This document shows positions 1 to 7,458 of a stretch of 38,130 bases of DNA, piece after piece. The stretch covers positions 1 to 38,130 of the IMG/VR virus record IMGVR_UViG_3300024336_000023. The stretch is one strand, 5' to 3'. The translations under genes were made by a program, and so were the position numbers. The notes below the pieces were generated by a model that saw nothing but the letters and a program-made list of their open reading frames with translations, did not search any database and was not told the DNA's origin. The stretch comes from a virus. Position 1 is the first letter of the stretch; the number at the start of each line of letters is the position of its first letter.

Positions 1-82
1 AAATAACTTCTCCCTCAATTCCGTATTCTTCTTTTAAAAATTGTACCAACCCTGGGTGCCTAGTTACTATCAATTTTTCCAT
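1..82 (-). CDS. Csx16-family protein, 5' end only (terminal overlap copy)
   Basis: This is the first 26 or so codons of the gene that is complete at 37807-38082, starting at the ATG at 82-80. Bases 5-82 are identical to 38005-38082. Bases 1-4 differ, so the last visible codon reads Ile rather than Val. It is most simply the same gene seen twice because the contig ends overlap, not a second gene. The ribosome site GGAGGGACGAC lies directly upstream. Confidence 0.85.
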   Translation of the reverse strand, partial: MEKLIVTRHPGLVQFLKEEYGIEGEVI

Positions 83-130
83 GTCGTCCCTCCTTTTTTT
101 CCACGTTTTATTATAAATTATGTTTTTCAA
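5..130. repeat. Terminal direct repeat, left copy (contig circularises)
   Basis: Bases 5-130 match 38005-38130 without a difference, an offset of exactly 38000. The length is close to a large assembly k-mer, so this is probably the overlap of a circular assembly rather than a biological terminal repeat. Gene order across the join is coherent: the gene at 111-419 is followed, in the direction of transcription, by Csx16. Confidence 0.9.
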
Positions 131-419
131 CAGCTTCTTTGAGTTGTTGGATATTCCATCCCTGTTCATTGATTTTTGTACTTACTAATTTTCCATCCAC
201 TTTACCATTTTCATTATTTGCCAAAACCCATTCTTTCCATTCTTTTCTGCGGTTTATTGTAACCTCTTTTGTCCAGGTTACATCTTTTGCATCAAAGATC
301 CTATCTTGTATTACTATTATTTTGTCTCTGTAAGGATTATAACCATCGTTATTACCCTCGTTATAAATATTATCATATTCAACCATTTTTTCTTTAAGAT
401 CAGTTATTTCTTTTTCCAT
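111..419 (-). CDS. Hypothetical protein, first gene of the second leftward operon
   Basis: A 102-residue protein of unknown function, rich in charged residues, with no membrane segment. The start at 419 is chosen because GGGAGAG sits just upstream; longer starts would begin inside the promoter at 466-494. Its first 12 residues, MEKEITDLKEKM, are identical to those of the gene at 37199-37417. Its last residues, KEAVEKHN, are echoed in the untranslated leader of that same gene, so the two genes share recombined ends. It is the promoter-proximal gene of a unit that continues through the contig join into Csx16 and several small proteins. This is a typical position for early or accessory phage genes. 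Confidence 0.75.
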   Translation of the reverse strand: MEKEITDLKEKMVEYDNIYNEGNNDGYNPYRDKIIVIQDRIFDAKDVTWTKEVTINRRKEWKEWVLANNENGKVDGKLVSTKINEQGWNIQQLKEAVEKHNL

Positions 420-465
420 GTTTTCTCTCCCTGTATTATGTGTGTTTGTCTTACTCATGTCTATA

Positions 466-494
466 GTTATACAGGTTGTTTTGATTAATGTCAA
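466..494 (-). promoter_or_regulatory. Strong sigma70-like promoter, leftward
   Basis: On the minus strand, TTGACA (494-489) is followed by a 17-base spacer and TATAAC (471-466). This is near consensus in both boxes and spacing. Transcription would begin around 459 and run into the gene at 419 and on through the contig join. It is the best promoter match I found in the window. Confidence 0.8.
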
Positions 495-617
495 GCCTTT
501 TTTCAAAAAAAATAAAAAAAAGATGATTATTTTTTAACTAAATGAAATCACACAAAACTTTCTATAATAATCAAAGTGAAGAGGATATAGTAATGTCTTT
601 GATAAGACTTGGATATC
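495..617. other. A/T-rich spacer between late operon end and promoter
   Basis: This stretch separates the end of the lysis genes from the 466-494 promoter. It contains long A and T runs (500-533) that could form a weak A-T stem followed by U residues on the leftward transcript, so it may terminate the late message. No convincing GC-rich terminator stem is visible, and only a 15-codon rightward ORF is present. Confidence 0.4.
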
Positions 618-809
618 TTAAAATACAGGAGAATCAATAACACTATTCCATGAACCCAAAGCCTGTAAAGGCCTGTCCTGGTACATTGCTTTTGAGTACC
701 AATACTCTGTTGTACCAAGGTCGGTATTTAATTTATAAGCCTTTATACAAGCATTTAAGGCTATTTTGTAAAGTTCACTATCAATCAGTGCCACTCTGTA
801 TAAGAGCAA
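618..809 (-). CDS. Possible short ORF after the holin-like gene
   Basis: An open frame of 63 codons that would need a TTG start and has no clear ribosome site. It overlaps the end of the holin-like gene in another frame. The translation (Leu-Tyr and Trp-Tyr rich, for example LGTTEYWYSKAM) looks protein-like rather than random and resembles small carbohydrate-binding modules of tail proteins. It could be a decayed fragment or be reached by translational coupling. No function is assigned. Confidence 0.3.
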   Translation of the reverse strand: MLLYRVALIDSELYKIALNACIKAYKLNTDLGTTEYWYSKAMYQDRPLQALGSWNSVIDSPVF

Positions 810-954
810 ATAGGCCTGTTACAATAGGACTAATGACAAGTAGCGCATCCTTGGTATCAAGATCAGTAAAAGCCCATCCAGCTGACGTTACAACAGCAAT
901 AAGACCAATCACAATTATAATTATCTGTTTGGTTAACGGCATTAATTTCTGCAT
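781..954 (-). CDS. Small two-helix membrane protein, probable holin
   Basis: A 57-residue protein with two hydrophobic segments (about residues 10-28 and 37-54) joined by a short polar turn around TDLDTKD. This is the layout of a class II holin, which would open the inner membrane at the end of infection. It begins inside the end of the 52-residue gene upstream (942-1100), with GGGAG eight bases before the ATG. It is the last clear gene of the lysis cluster, after the M15 peptidase. The family is not recognised by sequence; the role is inferred from topology, size and neighbours. Confidence 0.65.
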   Translation of the reverse strand: MQKLMPLTKQIIIIVIGLIAVVTSAGWAFTDLDTKDALLVISPIVTGLFALIQSGTD

Positions 955-1100
955 CCTGTATACTCCCTTAAAGTTGTTTTAAGTGTCCGTCTGTCAAAGG
1001 ATCTCTGATCTGATTTAATCCTGCGGTCAGGAAAGTCAATTCCATATTGATTTTTACGTCTGTCATTAGATCTTCTTTCACCAAATCTTTTAGCTTCCAA
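942..1100 (-). CDS. Small basic protein in the lysis cluster (TTG start)
   Basis: A 52-residue, strongly charged protein rich in Arg and Asp, with no membrane segment. The TTG start is supported by a very strong GGAGGT six bases upstream, which itself overlaps the stop codon of the M15 peptidase gene. Its 3' end overlaps the start of the holin-like gene by 13 bases, so the three genes are probably translationally coupled. Function unknown. Confidence 0.6.
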   Translation of the reverse strand: MEAKRFGERRSNDRRKNQYGIDFPDRRIKSDQRSFDRRTLKTTLREYTGCRN

Positions 1101-1101
1101 T

Positions 1102-1458
1102 TTAATACCTCCACAAAACATAAGGTGTTTTTTTCATATCCACATCTACATGAATAAAGTCTTTTGCAATGCCAATACGGTCAAAATATTTGTACAAAGC
1201 TTTTAGGATTATAAATCTGTTTCTGGAAGTGTCACATTTGATATCTACCGCCTTGCCAATTAAGTGACTTGATCTTTCCTTCCCGTGAACATCATAATTA
1301 TGTTTAGGGCAACGAATAGCAGAAGTAATTATGAAAGGTACACCAGAAGAACGTCTTGCAAGGTTTAATTTCGATATTAAGCCAATATCCATATCGTCTA
1401 CCCCATAATCACATTTCCCACACTTGCACTTAAATTCTTTTGGTTTGAAGCAGTTCAT
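1102..1458 (-). CDS. Peptidase M15 family endolysin
   Basis: A compact 118-residue zinc peptidase of the M15A / D-Ala-D-Ala carboxypeptidase-like family, which cleaves peptide cross-links in the cell wall during lysis. The metal and catalytic pattern is visible: His65 in SSH, Asp72 in AVDI and His103 in FIHVD. An N-terminal Cys cluster (CKCGKC, residues 11-16) is common in these short phage enzymes. No signal peptide is present, so release to the periplasm would need the holin. It overlaps the gene upstream by ATGA and is followed directly by the small basic protein and the holin-like gene. Confidence 0.85.
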   Translation of the reverse strand: MNCFKPKEFKCKCGKCDYGVDDMDIGLISKLNLARRSSGVPFIITSAIRCPKHNYDVHGKERSSHLIGKAVDIKCDTSRNRFIILKALYKYFDRIGIAKDFIHVDVDMKKTPYVLWRY

Positions 1459-1658
1459 TTCTTTAACTCCCTTTGGACTTCTGTTTCAAGCAGTTGGTCT
1501 AATGTGGAAAGACTTACTTGGGCATTATGGATAGCTTCTTTTGTCAGGTTATACGCTGTGATGGTTCTGTTTTCTTCAAGACAAATTTCAGAATAACATT
1601 TATTTAGGATATCAATTTCATAATCCAGATGTTCTTTCACGTTGTAAATCGCCGACAT
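1455..1658 (-). CDS. Hypothetical helical protein
   Basis: A 67-residue, probably all-helical acidic protein with no membrane segment. The start has a strong AAAGGAGG a few bases upstream. It sits between the XhlA-like membrane protein and the endolysin, overlapping the endolysin by four bases (ATGA). Its place suggests a lysis accessory role, but no spanin features (lipobox or N-terminal anchor) are visible. Confidence 0.65.
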   Translation of the reverse strand: MSAIYNVKEHLDYEIDILNKCYSEICLEENRTITAYNLTKEAIHNAQVSLSTLDQLLETEVQRELKK

Positions 1659-1668
1659 ACCTCCTCCT

Positions 1669-2025
1669 TTAACTATTTTTTAACATCCATCCTGCTAAAA
1701 TTATAATTACTGTCATTGCCCCAGCACCAAGATATACCCTAATTGCCAGTTTTTTCATTTCGTCCCCCAATTTCTGAAAAGCTTTTGGCAAATTTTTAAC
1801 TGCTGCCATGTTTAATTCCAGGTCTCTAACACGTTGCTCCATACCATTTTGCCAAGTCACGCACGCTTCTTTGGCTTTGCTGTTTGCGAGATCAGCACTT
1901 TCGAGACGACCTACCTGAAGCTTCAGCTCATTAACACTATCAAAGATTTCCTTGTGTTGCTCATTATTTTCTTTAATGAAATCTTTTAGCATACTCAGCA
2001 TTTCAACATTCATTTCATCAGACAT
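1669..2025 (-). CDS. XhlA-like coiled-coil membrane protein
   Basis: A 118-residue protein with a long helical, coiled-coil-like N-terminal part and a single C-terminal membrane segment (about residues 95-114, VYLGAGAMTVIIILAGWML) ending in a short tail. This is the layout of the haemolysin XhlA family, small phage membrane proteins found beside endolysins and holins. AAGGAG lies upstream of the ATG. It probably takes part in lysis with the genes that follow. The assignment rests on topology and position more than on sequence identity. Confidence 0.7.
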   Translation of the reverse strand: MSDEMNVEMLSMLKDFIKENNEQHKEIFDSVNELKLQVGRLESADLANSKAKEACVTWQNGMEQRVRDLELNMAAVKNLPKAFQKLGDEMKKLAIRVYLGAGAMTVIIILAGWMLKNS

Positions 2026-2144
2026 TTTTATACACTCCTTTAGGCCATGTTCAAAATGAAACGCATCTGGAAACCGTGTAACGCGGCAAGCAATATTGCG
2101 AATTTAAAATTTTTAAAATATCCTTCCTGGACTTCATGCAATAT

Positions 2145-2603
2145 TTATGCTATCAACCTATGTATTTTCTCCACGTCATAATCAACAATCTTACGTCTTT
2201 GTGCGGAACCATAAACAAGTTCACCATCTTGTAAGAATGCTATACATCCATGATATCCACGATCACGTATTTTAATTATACAGTCCATAGCTAGTGTGTT
2301 TCCAATGCCTGCTTCACTAAGATTACCCCTCAATACTTTGACAGCCCACTCAGAAAGTTTCTTAATAAATATACGCACGGCATCGTCACAATCTTTTTCA
2401 TCCTTCTTGTAAATAAAATCAGTAGGAGAAAACCTATCCATAATCTCTTGAGGATTAGCAGGAATGTTGTAAGTACCATCGCTACAGTGTAAATGAATAG
2501 CGTCAGGAGCAAGTTTTTTAAGTATTCTCCTGAGTTTTCTTGAGCTAATTTCATCAGCTATTTCAGGTTTCCACTCTTGTTTTTTCTGCCAAGGCCATCC
2601 CAT
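2145..2603 (-). CDS. Possible papain/transglutaminase-fold protein
   Basis: A 152-residue protein. A Cys in the motif DEKDCDDAV (near residue 72) is followed after about 50 residues by YHGCIAF and a DGELVYG segment. The order CDD, then His, then DG resembles the papain-like (MOA-type or transglutaminase-like) domains seen in phage structural and lysis genes. It may be a cell-wall or host-surface peptidase, but the match is weak. The GGAG ribosome site lies inside the open frame that follows the stop codon of the preceding gene. It lies between a fiber-assembly-like gene and the lysis genes. Confidence 0.55.
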   Translation of the reverse strand: MGWPWQKKQEWKPEIADEISSRKLRRILKKLAPDAIHLHCSDGTYNIPANPQEIMDRFSPTDFIYKKDEKDCDDAVRIFIKKLSEWAVKVLRGNLSEAGIGNTLAMDCIIKIRDRGYHGCIAFLQDGELVYGSAQRRKIVDYDVEKIHRLIA

Positions 2604-2669
2604 AAGTTACTCCAGTTTTTCAAGTCGTTCAGTTAAAGCGTCAATCTGCTCCTGTAAGTTTGATTTTAC

Positions 2670-2996
2670 CTAAACCAACCCATTTTTTTCTCCTATTTCT
2701 TTTTTAGCTTTGATCCTGAATGCCTGATAATCATCGTAATCAGTGATATCTTTTGCCTTGCCTCTGAATTTATTATTCAGTAAGGCAATTTCATCATCTA
2801 CTGTGTACTTGTCTCTCATAATTGCCCTGATTAAGGAGTCTCTATTCTTGTTTTCAACCTCAATATATTCATAATTAAATACCGTCCTTGTACCGGCTTC
2901 GTCTGTTTTTTGAGACTCAACGATATTAAAATTAAAAAAAGTCTTACCTTTTGATTTGATGAATGCTACGGGCATTGTTTCTGAATTTGCTTTCAT
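2670..2996 (-). CDS. Tail fiber assembly-like protein, amber-terminated
   Basis: A 108-residue protein. The C-terminal pattern (TVDDEIALLNNK, then YQAFRIKAKKEI) is typical of small proteins encoded just after phage fiber genes (XkdW / fiber-assembly type). It presumably helps fold or attach the fiber encoded upstream. The ATG has AAGGAG before it. The stop is TAG, and the same frame stays open for 20 more codons (to TAA at 2607) encoding a perfect coiled-coil heptad stretch, IDALTERLEKLE. This suggests a recent nonsense mutation or amber readthrough. Confidence 0.65.
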   Translation of the reverse strand: MKANSETMPVAFIKSKGKTFFNFNIVESQKTDEAGTRTVFNYEYIEVENKNRDSLIRAIMRDKYTVDDEIALLNNKFRGKAKDITDYDDYQAFRIKAKKEIGEKNGLV

Positions 2997-3089
2997 TTTT
3001 TCTCCTTATGAAAAAGTGTAATATTTATCTATCTTTTTAATCTTTGTATAGAAGGGCAAATTGTCCTTATATTTTCCTAATATTTTGTC

Positions 3090-3230
3090 CTAAAAGCAGA
3101 GCCGCCCGCCGATACTCACATAGTCAACCGACGAAGCGTGATCCAGATGCCAACAAGCGACCCCCGCATACGCCCCATTAGCCGCATGCCCGCCGAGCAG
3201 GGCAACGCGCCAACTTGTGCTTTGATAATA
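3090..3230 (-). other. Putative DGR variable region at the 3' end of the fiber-like gene
   Basis: Codons at the sites that are usually AAC or AAT in DGR templates here read CAT, GCG, GCT, TAT, TGT, CAT, GAT, CAC, GTT and TAT. They sit in an invariant GC-rich frame (GGCGGG, GCTTCGTCG, ATCGGCGGGCGGCTC). The region ends at the stop codon, as expected for a C-terminal variable region. The limits are approximate. Confidence 0.6.
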
Positions 3231-4394
3231 ATAATCTGTAAGATATGTTGATGATGACCCACCAATACTCGCAGGTAAAAACCCACGCGATTGCTGCTCT
3301 AAAGTGATTTGATAACCGTTTGCATTTGCAAGCGTAATACCCAGGTCGGTATAATTAGTCATGGTATCGTCTGCAAAATTGGTATCTGTATTAGACACAT
3401 ATGGAACATTTGCGTTAACATTAATACCATCAACCCATTTCCAGACATTCCCAAAAAAGTTTTCAATGCCTCTGTATGTCATATACGCATCATTGGTATT
3501 GCCACCAACTGAATTTGTCTCATTTCCATCGCTGTTAGATTTTCCACATTTGCCGATGTAGCTATCAGCAACCCATGAACCTCCAGAGAGTTCCGTCCTG
3601 CCCGCCCCGATCATACTCTGAGAATACCAATCCGCATATTCAATCAAATATAAAAGTTGCACAGCGGATGCAAGATCGTAATCCAATTGCCTCCAACCTG
3701 TCCCTCTGTTTGCTGCCATTGCTCTAAACTCTGCTCTCGTTTCATTTACTTTTGGGTAACCATCTGTATCAGATATTGAACAAAGGAGATCCCCCGCAGC
3801 ATACATATTCTCTATAATATCAGCAGCAGGAACCATCTGACTTAAAGAATCATCATACATCGAACCCTCATAAGCTCCTATGTACCGAGAATCAACTTCC
3901 GCTCCATTTTTCGTGAAGGCAGGATGAAGCGTAAATCCATTAAGCTTCGTAAGTGAAATTTCCCATGTATGGACCGTTCCTGAATAGCTGTATCGATAGT
4001 AAAAAGCGGGGATCTCCACCATTACCTGACCAGATGCTCCGGTCAGATCTGAGGCAGTTGAGCAATCAGCCTGCTTCGTCGAATCAGTAGAACATAAATA
4101 ATATTGTACCACTCCGGCATCATTTAAAAGGCACCGTTTTATACCAGCATGGATAGGAAAAATCAGGTCGCTGATAGTTGATTCACTTACGTCAAGCCCC
4201 ACAAATTTTCCTGTCCTGGCATAAACATCCGCTGATTCATCCCACATGACCCCATAATAATCTGTAGCGTACCTGTCGTCGTTAAAAGCCTTAGATGGTC
4301 TTGACTGCATAAACTGTATGCCATCCGCAAACGTGGTTGCAGCCATGGTAAAGGCTATGAACAAAGCCAGGAGGATTGTATTTAACTTTTTCAT
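3090..4394 (-). CDS. Exported fiber-like protein with DGR-type variable C-terminus
   Basis: A 434-residue protein. It begins with a clear Sec signal peptide (residues 1-23, cleavage after TFA). A middle part has the fiber/receptor-binding pattern VEIPAFYYRYSYSG and LHPAFTKNGAEVD, and a C-terminal formylglycine-enzyme / C-type-lectin-like domain begins near GTGWRQLDYDL. The last 45 residues match the layout of a DGR variable region: WRVALLGG, NGAYAGVACWHLDHASS, then IGGRLCF at the very end. The DNA of this end is far richer in GC than its surroundings. In known DGRs such a domain binds receptors and is diversified at adenine positions. No reverse transcriptase or template repeat is visible in the window. 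A signal peptide on a virion-type protein is odd. Confidence 0.75.
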   Translation of the reverse strand: MKKLNTILLALFIAFTMAATTFADGIQFMQSRPSKAFNDDRYATDYYGVMWDESADVYARTGKFVGLDVSESTISDLIFPIHAGIKRCLLNDAGVVQYYLCSTDSTKQADCSTASDLTGASGQVMVEIPAFYYRYSYSGTVHTWEISLTKLNGFTLHPAFTKNGAEVDSRYIGAYEGSMYDDSLSQMVPAADIIENMYAAGDLLCSISDTDGYPKVNETRAEFRAMAANRGTGWRQLDYDLASAVQLLYLIEYADWYSQSMIGAGRTELSGGSWVADSYIGKCGKSNSDGNETNSVGGNTNDAYMTYRGIENFFGNVWKWVDGINVNANVPYVSNTDTNFADDTMTNYTDLGITLANANGYQITLEQQSRGFLPASIGGSSSTYLTDYYYQSTSWRVALLGGHAANGAYAGVACWHLDHASSVDYVSIGGRLCF

Positions 4395-4420
4395 TTTTTT
4401 ATATCCCTCATATAATTGAA

Positions 4421-4768
4421 TTAATTATTATTAAAAACAAACACCTCGATCACCGGAGTGCCCGTTGCTGCCTGGGCAAAAAATAATGTGGTTGGCTGTC
4501 TTGCCCGGTTGAAGGTAATAATCAGCGCGGCTCCGTCTTTAACTGTAAAATAATTTGTAGATGTCGCTGTTTTTTTCCAATAAAAATCTGATCCGTCCCG
4601 GGACTGGAACAAATAAGATGTGCACGCTGTTGCCCCGTCAAGTGCTATGGCTGTCCAGGTGGTTGTATCAATTGTTGTATTGACCGGTTCTTCCGTGTCT
4701 GCAAATGCAATGGTTGATACCAGGATCAAAGCCAGAATAAATACGGCAAGTAAACATAATTTTTTCAT
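4421..4768 (-). CDS. Small exported beta-rich protein
   Basis: A 115-residue protein with a signal peptide (residues 1-23, cleavage after AFA) followed by a Thr-rich, probably all-beta domain. The mature part, with stretches such as YFTVKDGAALIITF, resembles small beta-sandwich virion proteins that normally lack a signal. It is followed by the DGR-like gene, which has the same kind of signal peptide and cleavage site, so the two are probably exported together. The ribosome site AGGAGA is good. Function unknown. Confidence 0.65.
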   Translation of the reverse strand: MKKLCLLAVFILALILVSTIAFADTEEPVNTTIDTTTWTAIALDGATACTSYLFQSRDGSDFYWKKTATSTNYFTVKDGAALIITFNRARQPTTLFFAQAATGTPVIEVFVFNNN

Positions 4769-4773
4769 TTTTT

Positions 4774-4914
4774 TTATCTCCTATATAATTTTTTATTATC
4801 AGTAGTCCCAATTTCACCCACTACCTCTGAAATTCCGCATCCCTCGCATAAGTATTCAGCACCGTTCTCTCTTTCTATTTCTTCCATTTCATCATCACAA
4901 ATAGGACAATTCAT
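4774..4914 (-). CDS. Small zinc-ribbon protein
   Basis: A 46-residue protein with CPIC near the start and CEGCG about 18 residues later, a four-cysteine zinc ribbon. It starts by ATGA overlap with the end of the tail hub gene and ends nine bases before the next gene. Function unknown; similar one-domain ribbons recur in this genome (21260-21427, 37456-37803). Confidence 0.65.
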   Translation of the reverse strand: MNCPICDDEMEEIERENGAEYLCEGCGISEVVGEIGTTDNKKLYRR

Positions 4915-7457
4915 ATATTTTTAATCCTTGTTGTATAGGTAAAATCCAAATCTGCATCAGAATCACCGGGTTGACAGACAATGCCTATAATTCGCCATCT
5001 GATCCAAACTTCTTTATTGCCTTCCAATATTTCATTAAATTTATATTCACAATTCAATATCCTGTCTCCTGTTGCTGTGCTATTCCCAGAGGCAGCACAT
5101 GGATATGTAGTAAACTCTCCACCATTCCACCAAGTCTCTAATACCTCAAATGATAAAGTATATGGATCAACAGAACCAGCATCAGGATAAAATGGAGTGG
5201 CTGTTGATTCAGCGAAAGAAACGTCAACACCATAAATTGTTGTTTCATCACCTGACGTTACTGTGTCTATATCAATTTCAAGCTGTAAATTTGCTATTGC
5301 AAAAGGTGTCAAAAATCTTCTACTATCATAATCATGATTAGATGGTTGAGCATTTGCTGGAATTAATCTGATGTGTTGAGTGAATCGTCTATTTATATTA
5401 TACTCTAAAATACCAGTATCGTCATAATCAAAATAAGCAAACGGATAACAAGTAGCCCCATACTCATTTTTTAATTCGCAATCTGCAAGATCAATAATTG
5501 AGCTGTCAATAGTTCCTTTAATCTCAAAGGTTGTTCCATTCCATTTGAAGTATCCAGCAGATCCCCCCGCACGCATATAGCCATCCCCATCAACAAAAAA
5601 TCCTGGGAAAGTTGCCGCATTGGTGAGAGTTAAGCTATCAGCATTGCCACCAAGGGCAATCTTGGGTGTTCCGTCAAGGTTTCCGAGCACAATTTTGGTT
5701 GCTGCATCTGAGATTGAAGAACTTGCACCACCCCAAAAATCGTTTGTCCCGGTATAAAATCCTGCTAATCTTGCTGTAGAAGGGATTGTTAAAGAGGCAT
5801 CCGCCGATCCTGGCAGATCAGCCATAACACCATTTGTTGATACATTTCTTAACTTAATATAACAGGTGTTCCCTGGTTCATATATGACTCCAAGAGCATT
5901 AAAAGTGAATGTACCAGTATTGTCATTGCCTACAAAATAATAAGTGGAATTATCATTGCTGGCATAGATAGCAGTATGATAATAAAACGGGTCTCCTGTT
6001 GGTGGGGTAAATAAAACCCTGACAGCATCAAAATCATAAGCAGTACCGACTGTTGTAGATGCTGCGGATATACTTGTGGAAGGTGCAGGGGTTTTAAATG
6101 GATTAGGTAAATTTGATTCGTAGCTTGCTTGAGTACCCACTTCAGCATCGTCATACATGCCAGAATAATAAGCCTCTAAAACAAATCGCATCTTGCCTTG
6201 AGCATCTTCTGATCTGGACATCACTATAAATTGTTTTGTTGTCCACCCGGGGAGCGCATGGGTAACAGTCACAAGATCAAGAACTTCAATATCACTCGCC
6301 CCTGATAAAGCAGTTAATGAGCAAGCATAATCTGCGTATCGTTTTTTATTATATTTAAATCTTGTCCTACGCCTTGCTAATTCTGCATCAGTAAGGAACC
6401 AAGCTGTCTCTTCATAAAGAATCTCACCATTTTGATCAATATCGTATTCGTCTTTTTCTTCTACTGTCGCAGTTTTATAATTCTTCTCTAAATCCTTGAA
6501 CTTGACTCTAACCACATTTGGTTTTTCAAGTTGCCTCCAGGTGAAGGAATCTTTAACAATATTATCAAGATCAAAGGCATGGGAAACAGTCTTTGCCGTT
6601 AAAGAACCTGCTCCATCTTCCATTTGCCCTGAATCCCAGATAGGTTTGATTGTACCTTGGGACATTATTGACCTGCCATTAAAGGATGCCCAGATAAGTT
6701 TCTTAACATCATTTATTGGCATATTGGAATCAATATTAAAATCAAATCTATATCTAGGTAAAGTTCCACCTGTTGGAACTTCGTCACAAAGCTCTTCCAA
6801 GGATTTAAATGCATTTAAATCAAGATCCCCTGCACTGTACCCATCTTCAACATTAAGATACCAATCGTAAAGTATAACTGCTGGATTTCTGGTAAATGCA
6901 TCAGCACCACCTGCCATTGGGGCACATTTTAAGCCCTCCATAATAACTGTTATGTTAGGGTTATAACCGACCTGTTTATCATCTTTTACAAATGTAAATG
7001 CTGTATATGCCATATCCCTATATGCACCAGCTCTGCTTGAAAATCTTGCATCTGCTGTTTGAGTCCTAGTACCTGTATATTCAGTTTTAGTGTGGGAACC
7101 AGTTAATTCAGACCATTCAATATCGTTAACTTGCCATTCTATTATTCCTTCAACTTCTCCAAGACAATGAGCAACTATCAACCTTAAATCAGTTGCGTCA
7201 GGGTCATTAAATCTTATTTTATTCCCACCTATTTTACATTTTCCATAACACCTTGATACCATAACTCCTTCAGATATAGTGTTCCCTATCCTGTCAGAAT
7301 TGTAGGTCGGTGATCCCCCAGAATCAAAATCAGGAATATCAGGAACAAACAAGTCAGCTAAAAAGGTAAATGGAGCAAAGGTACCATCAACCATAAAATC
7401 AACAATATCTTTCCCAAAATCAAAAACATCCTCAAAAAAATCACCAACAAAACCCAT
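4911..7457 (-). CDS. Tail hub / tip attachment protein (gpJ-like)
   Basis: An 848-residue central tail protein of the lambda J / phage-tail_3 type, which forms the hub at the tail tip and contributes to host recognition. The N-terminal part has the family pattern of a short amphipathic start and then RCYGKCKIGGNKIRF and VNDIEW. Middle residues carry the hub beta domains, followed by fibronectin-like segments (about 460-560). The C-terminal part includes GYFKWNGTTFEIKGTI, a motif common at the ends of J-like proteins. The GNAT-like, L-like, M-like and tape measure genes precede it in the order expected for a lambda-type tail tip. Confidence 0.85.
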   Translation of the reverse strand: MGFVGDFFEDVFDFGKDIVDFMVDGTFAPFTFLADLFVPDIPDFDSGGSPTYNSDRIGNTISEGVMVSRCYGKCKIGGNKIRFNDPDATDLRLIVAHCLGEVEGIIEWQVNDIEWSELTGSHTKTEYTGTRTQTADARFSSRAGAYRDMAYTAFTFVKDDKQVGYNPNITVIMEGLKCAPMAGGADAFTRNPAVILYDWYLNVEDGYSAGDLDLNAFKSLEELCDEVPTGGTLPRYRFDFNIDSNMPINDVKKLIWASFNGRSIMSQGTIKPIWDSGQMEDGAGSLTAKTVSHAFDLDNIVKDSFTWRQLEKPNVVRVKFKDLEKNYKTATVEEKDEYDIDQNGEILYEETAWFLTDAELARRRTRFKYNKKRYADYACSLTALSGASDIEVLDLVTVTHALPGWTTKQFIVMSRSEDAQGKMRFVLEAYYSGMYDDAEVGTQASYESNLPNPFKTPAPSTSISAASTTVGTAYDFDAVRVLFTPPTGDPFYYHTAIYASNDNSTYYFVGNDNTGTFTFNALGVIYEPGNTCYIKLRNVSTNGVMADLPGSADASLTIPSTARLAGFYTGTNDFWGGASSSISDAATKIVLGNLDGTPKIALGGNADSLTLTNAATFPGFFVDGDGYMRAGGSAGYFKWNGTTFEIKGTIDSSIIDLADCELKNEYGATCYPFAYFDYDDTGILEYNINRRFTQHIRLIPANAQPSNHDYDSRRFLTPFAIANLQLEIDIDTVTSGDETTIYGVDVSFAESTATPFYPDAGSVDPYTLSFEVLETWWNGGEFTTYPCAASGNSTATGDRILNCEYKFNEILEGNKEVWIRWRIIGIVCQPGDSDADLDFTYTTRIKNI

Positions 7458-7458
7458 T

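Noticed and set aside
650-982. Rightward ORF of 110 codons over the holin region
   Set aside because: It is antisense to the coupled lysis genes, lacks a ribosome site and has an unlikely composition.
2026-2144. 28-codon leftward ORF before the XhlA-like gene
   Set aside because: No ribosome site and no recognisable features; the gap may simply be non-coding with a small palindrome.
2670-2672. Genome-wide reassignment of TAG to an amino acid
   Set aside because: Large structural genes are intact under the standard code, and other genes end plausibly at TAG (for example 21260), so one open stretch after TAG is not enough.
3090-4394. A complete DGR (reverse transcriptase and template repeat) in this window
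   Set aside because: No protein with reverse-transcriptase motifs and no adenine-rich copy of the variable region was found on either strand; only the target-like gene is present.
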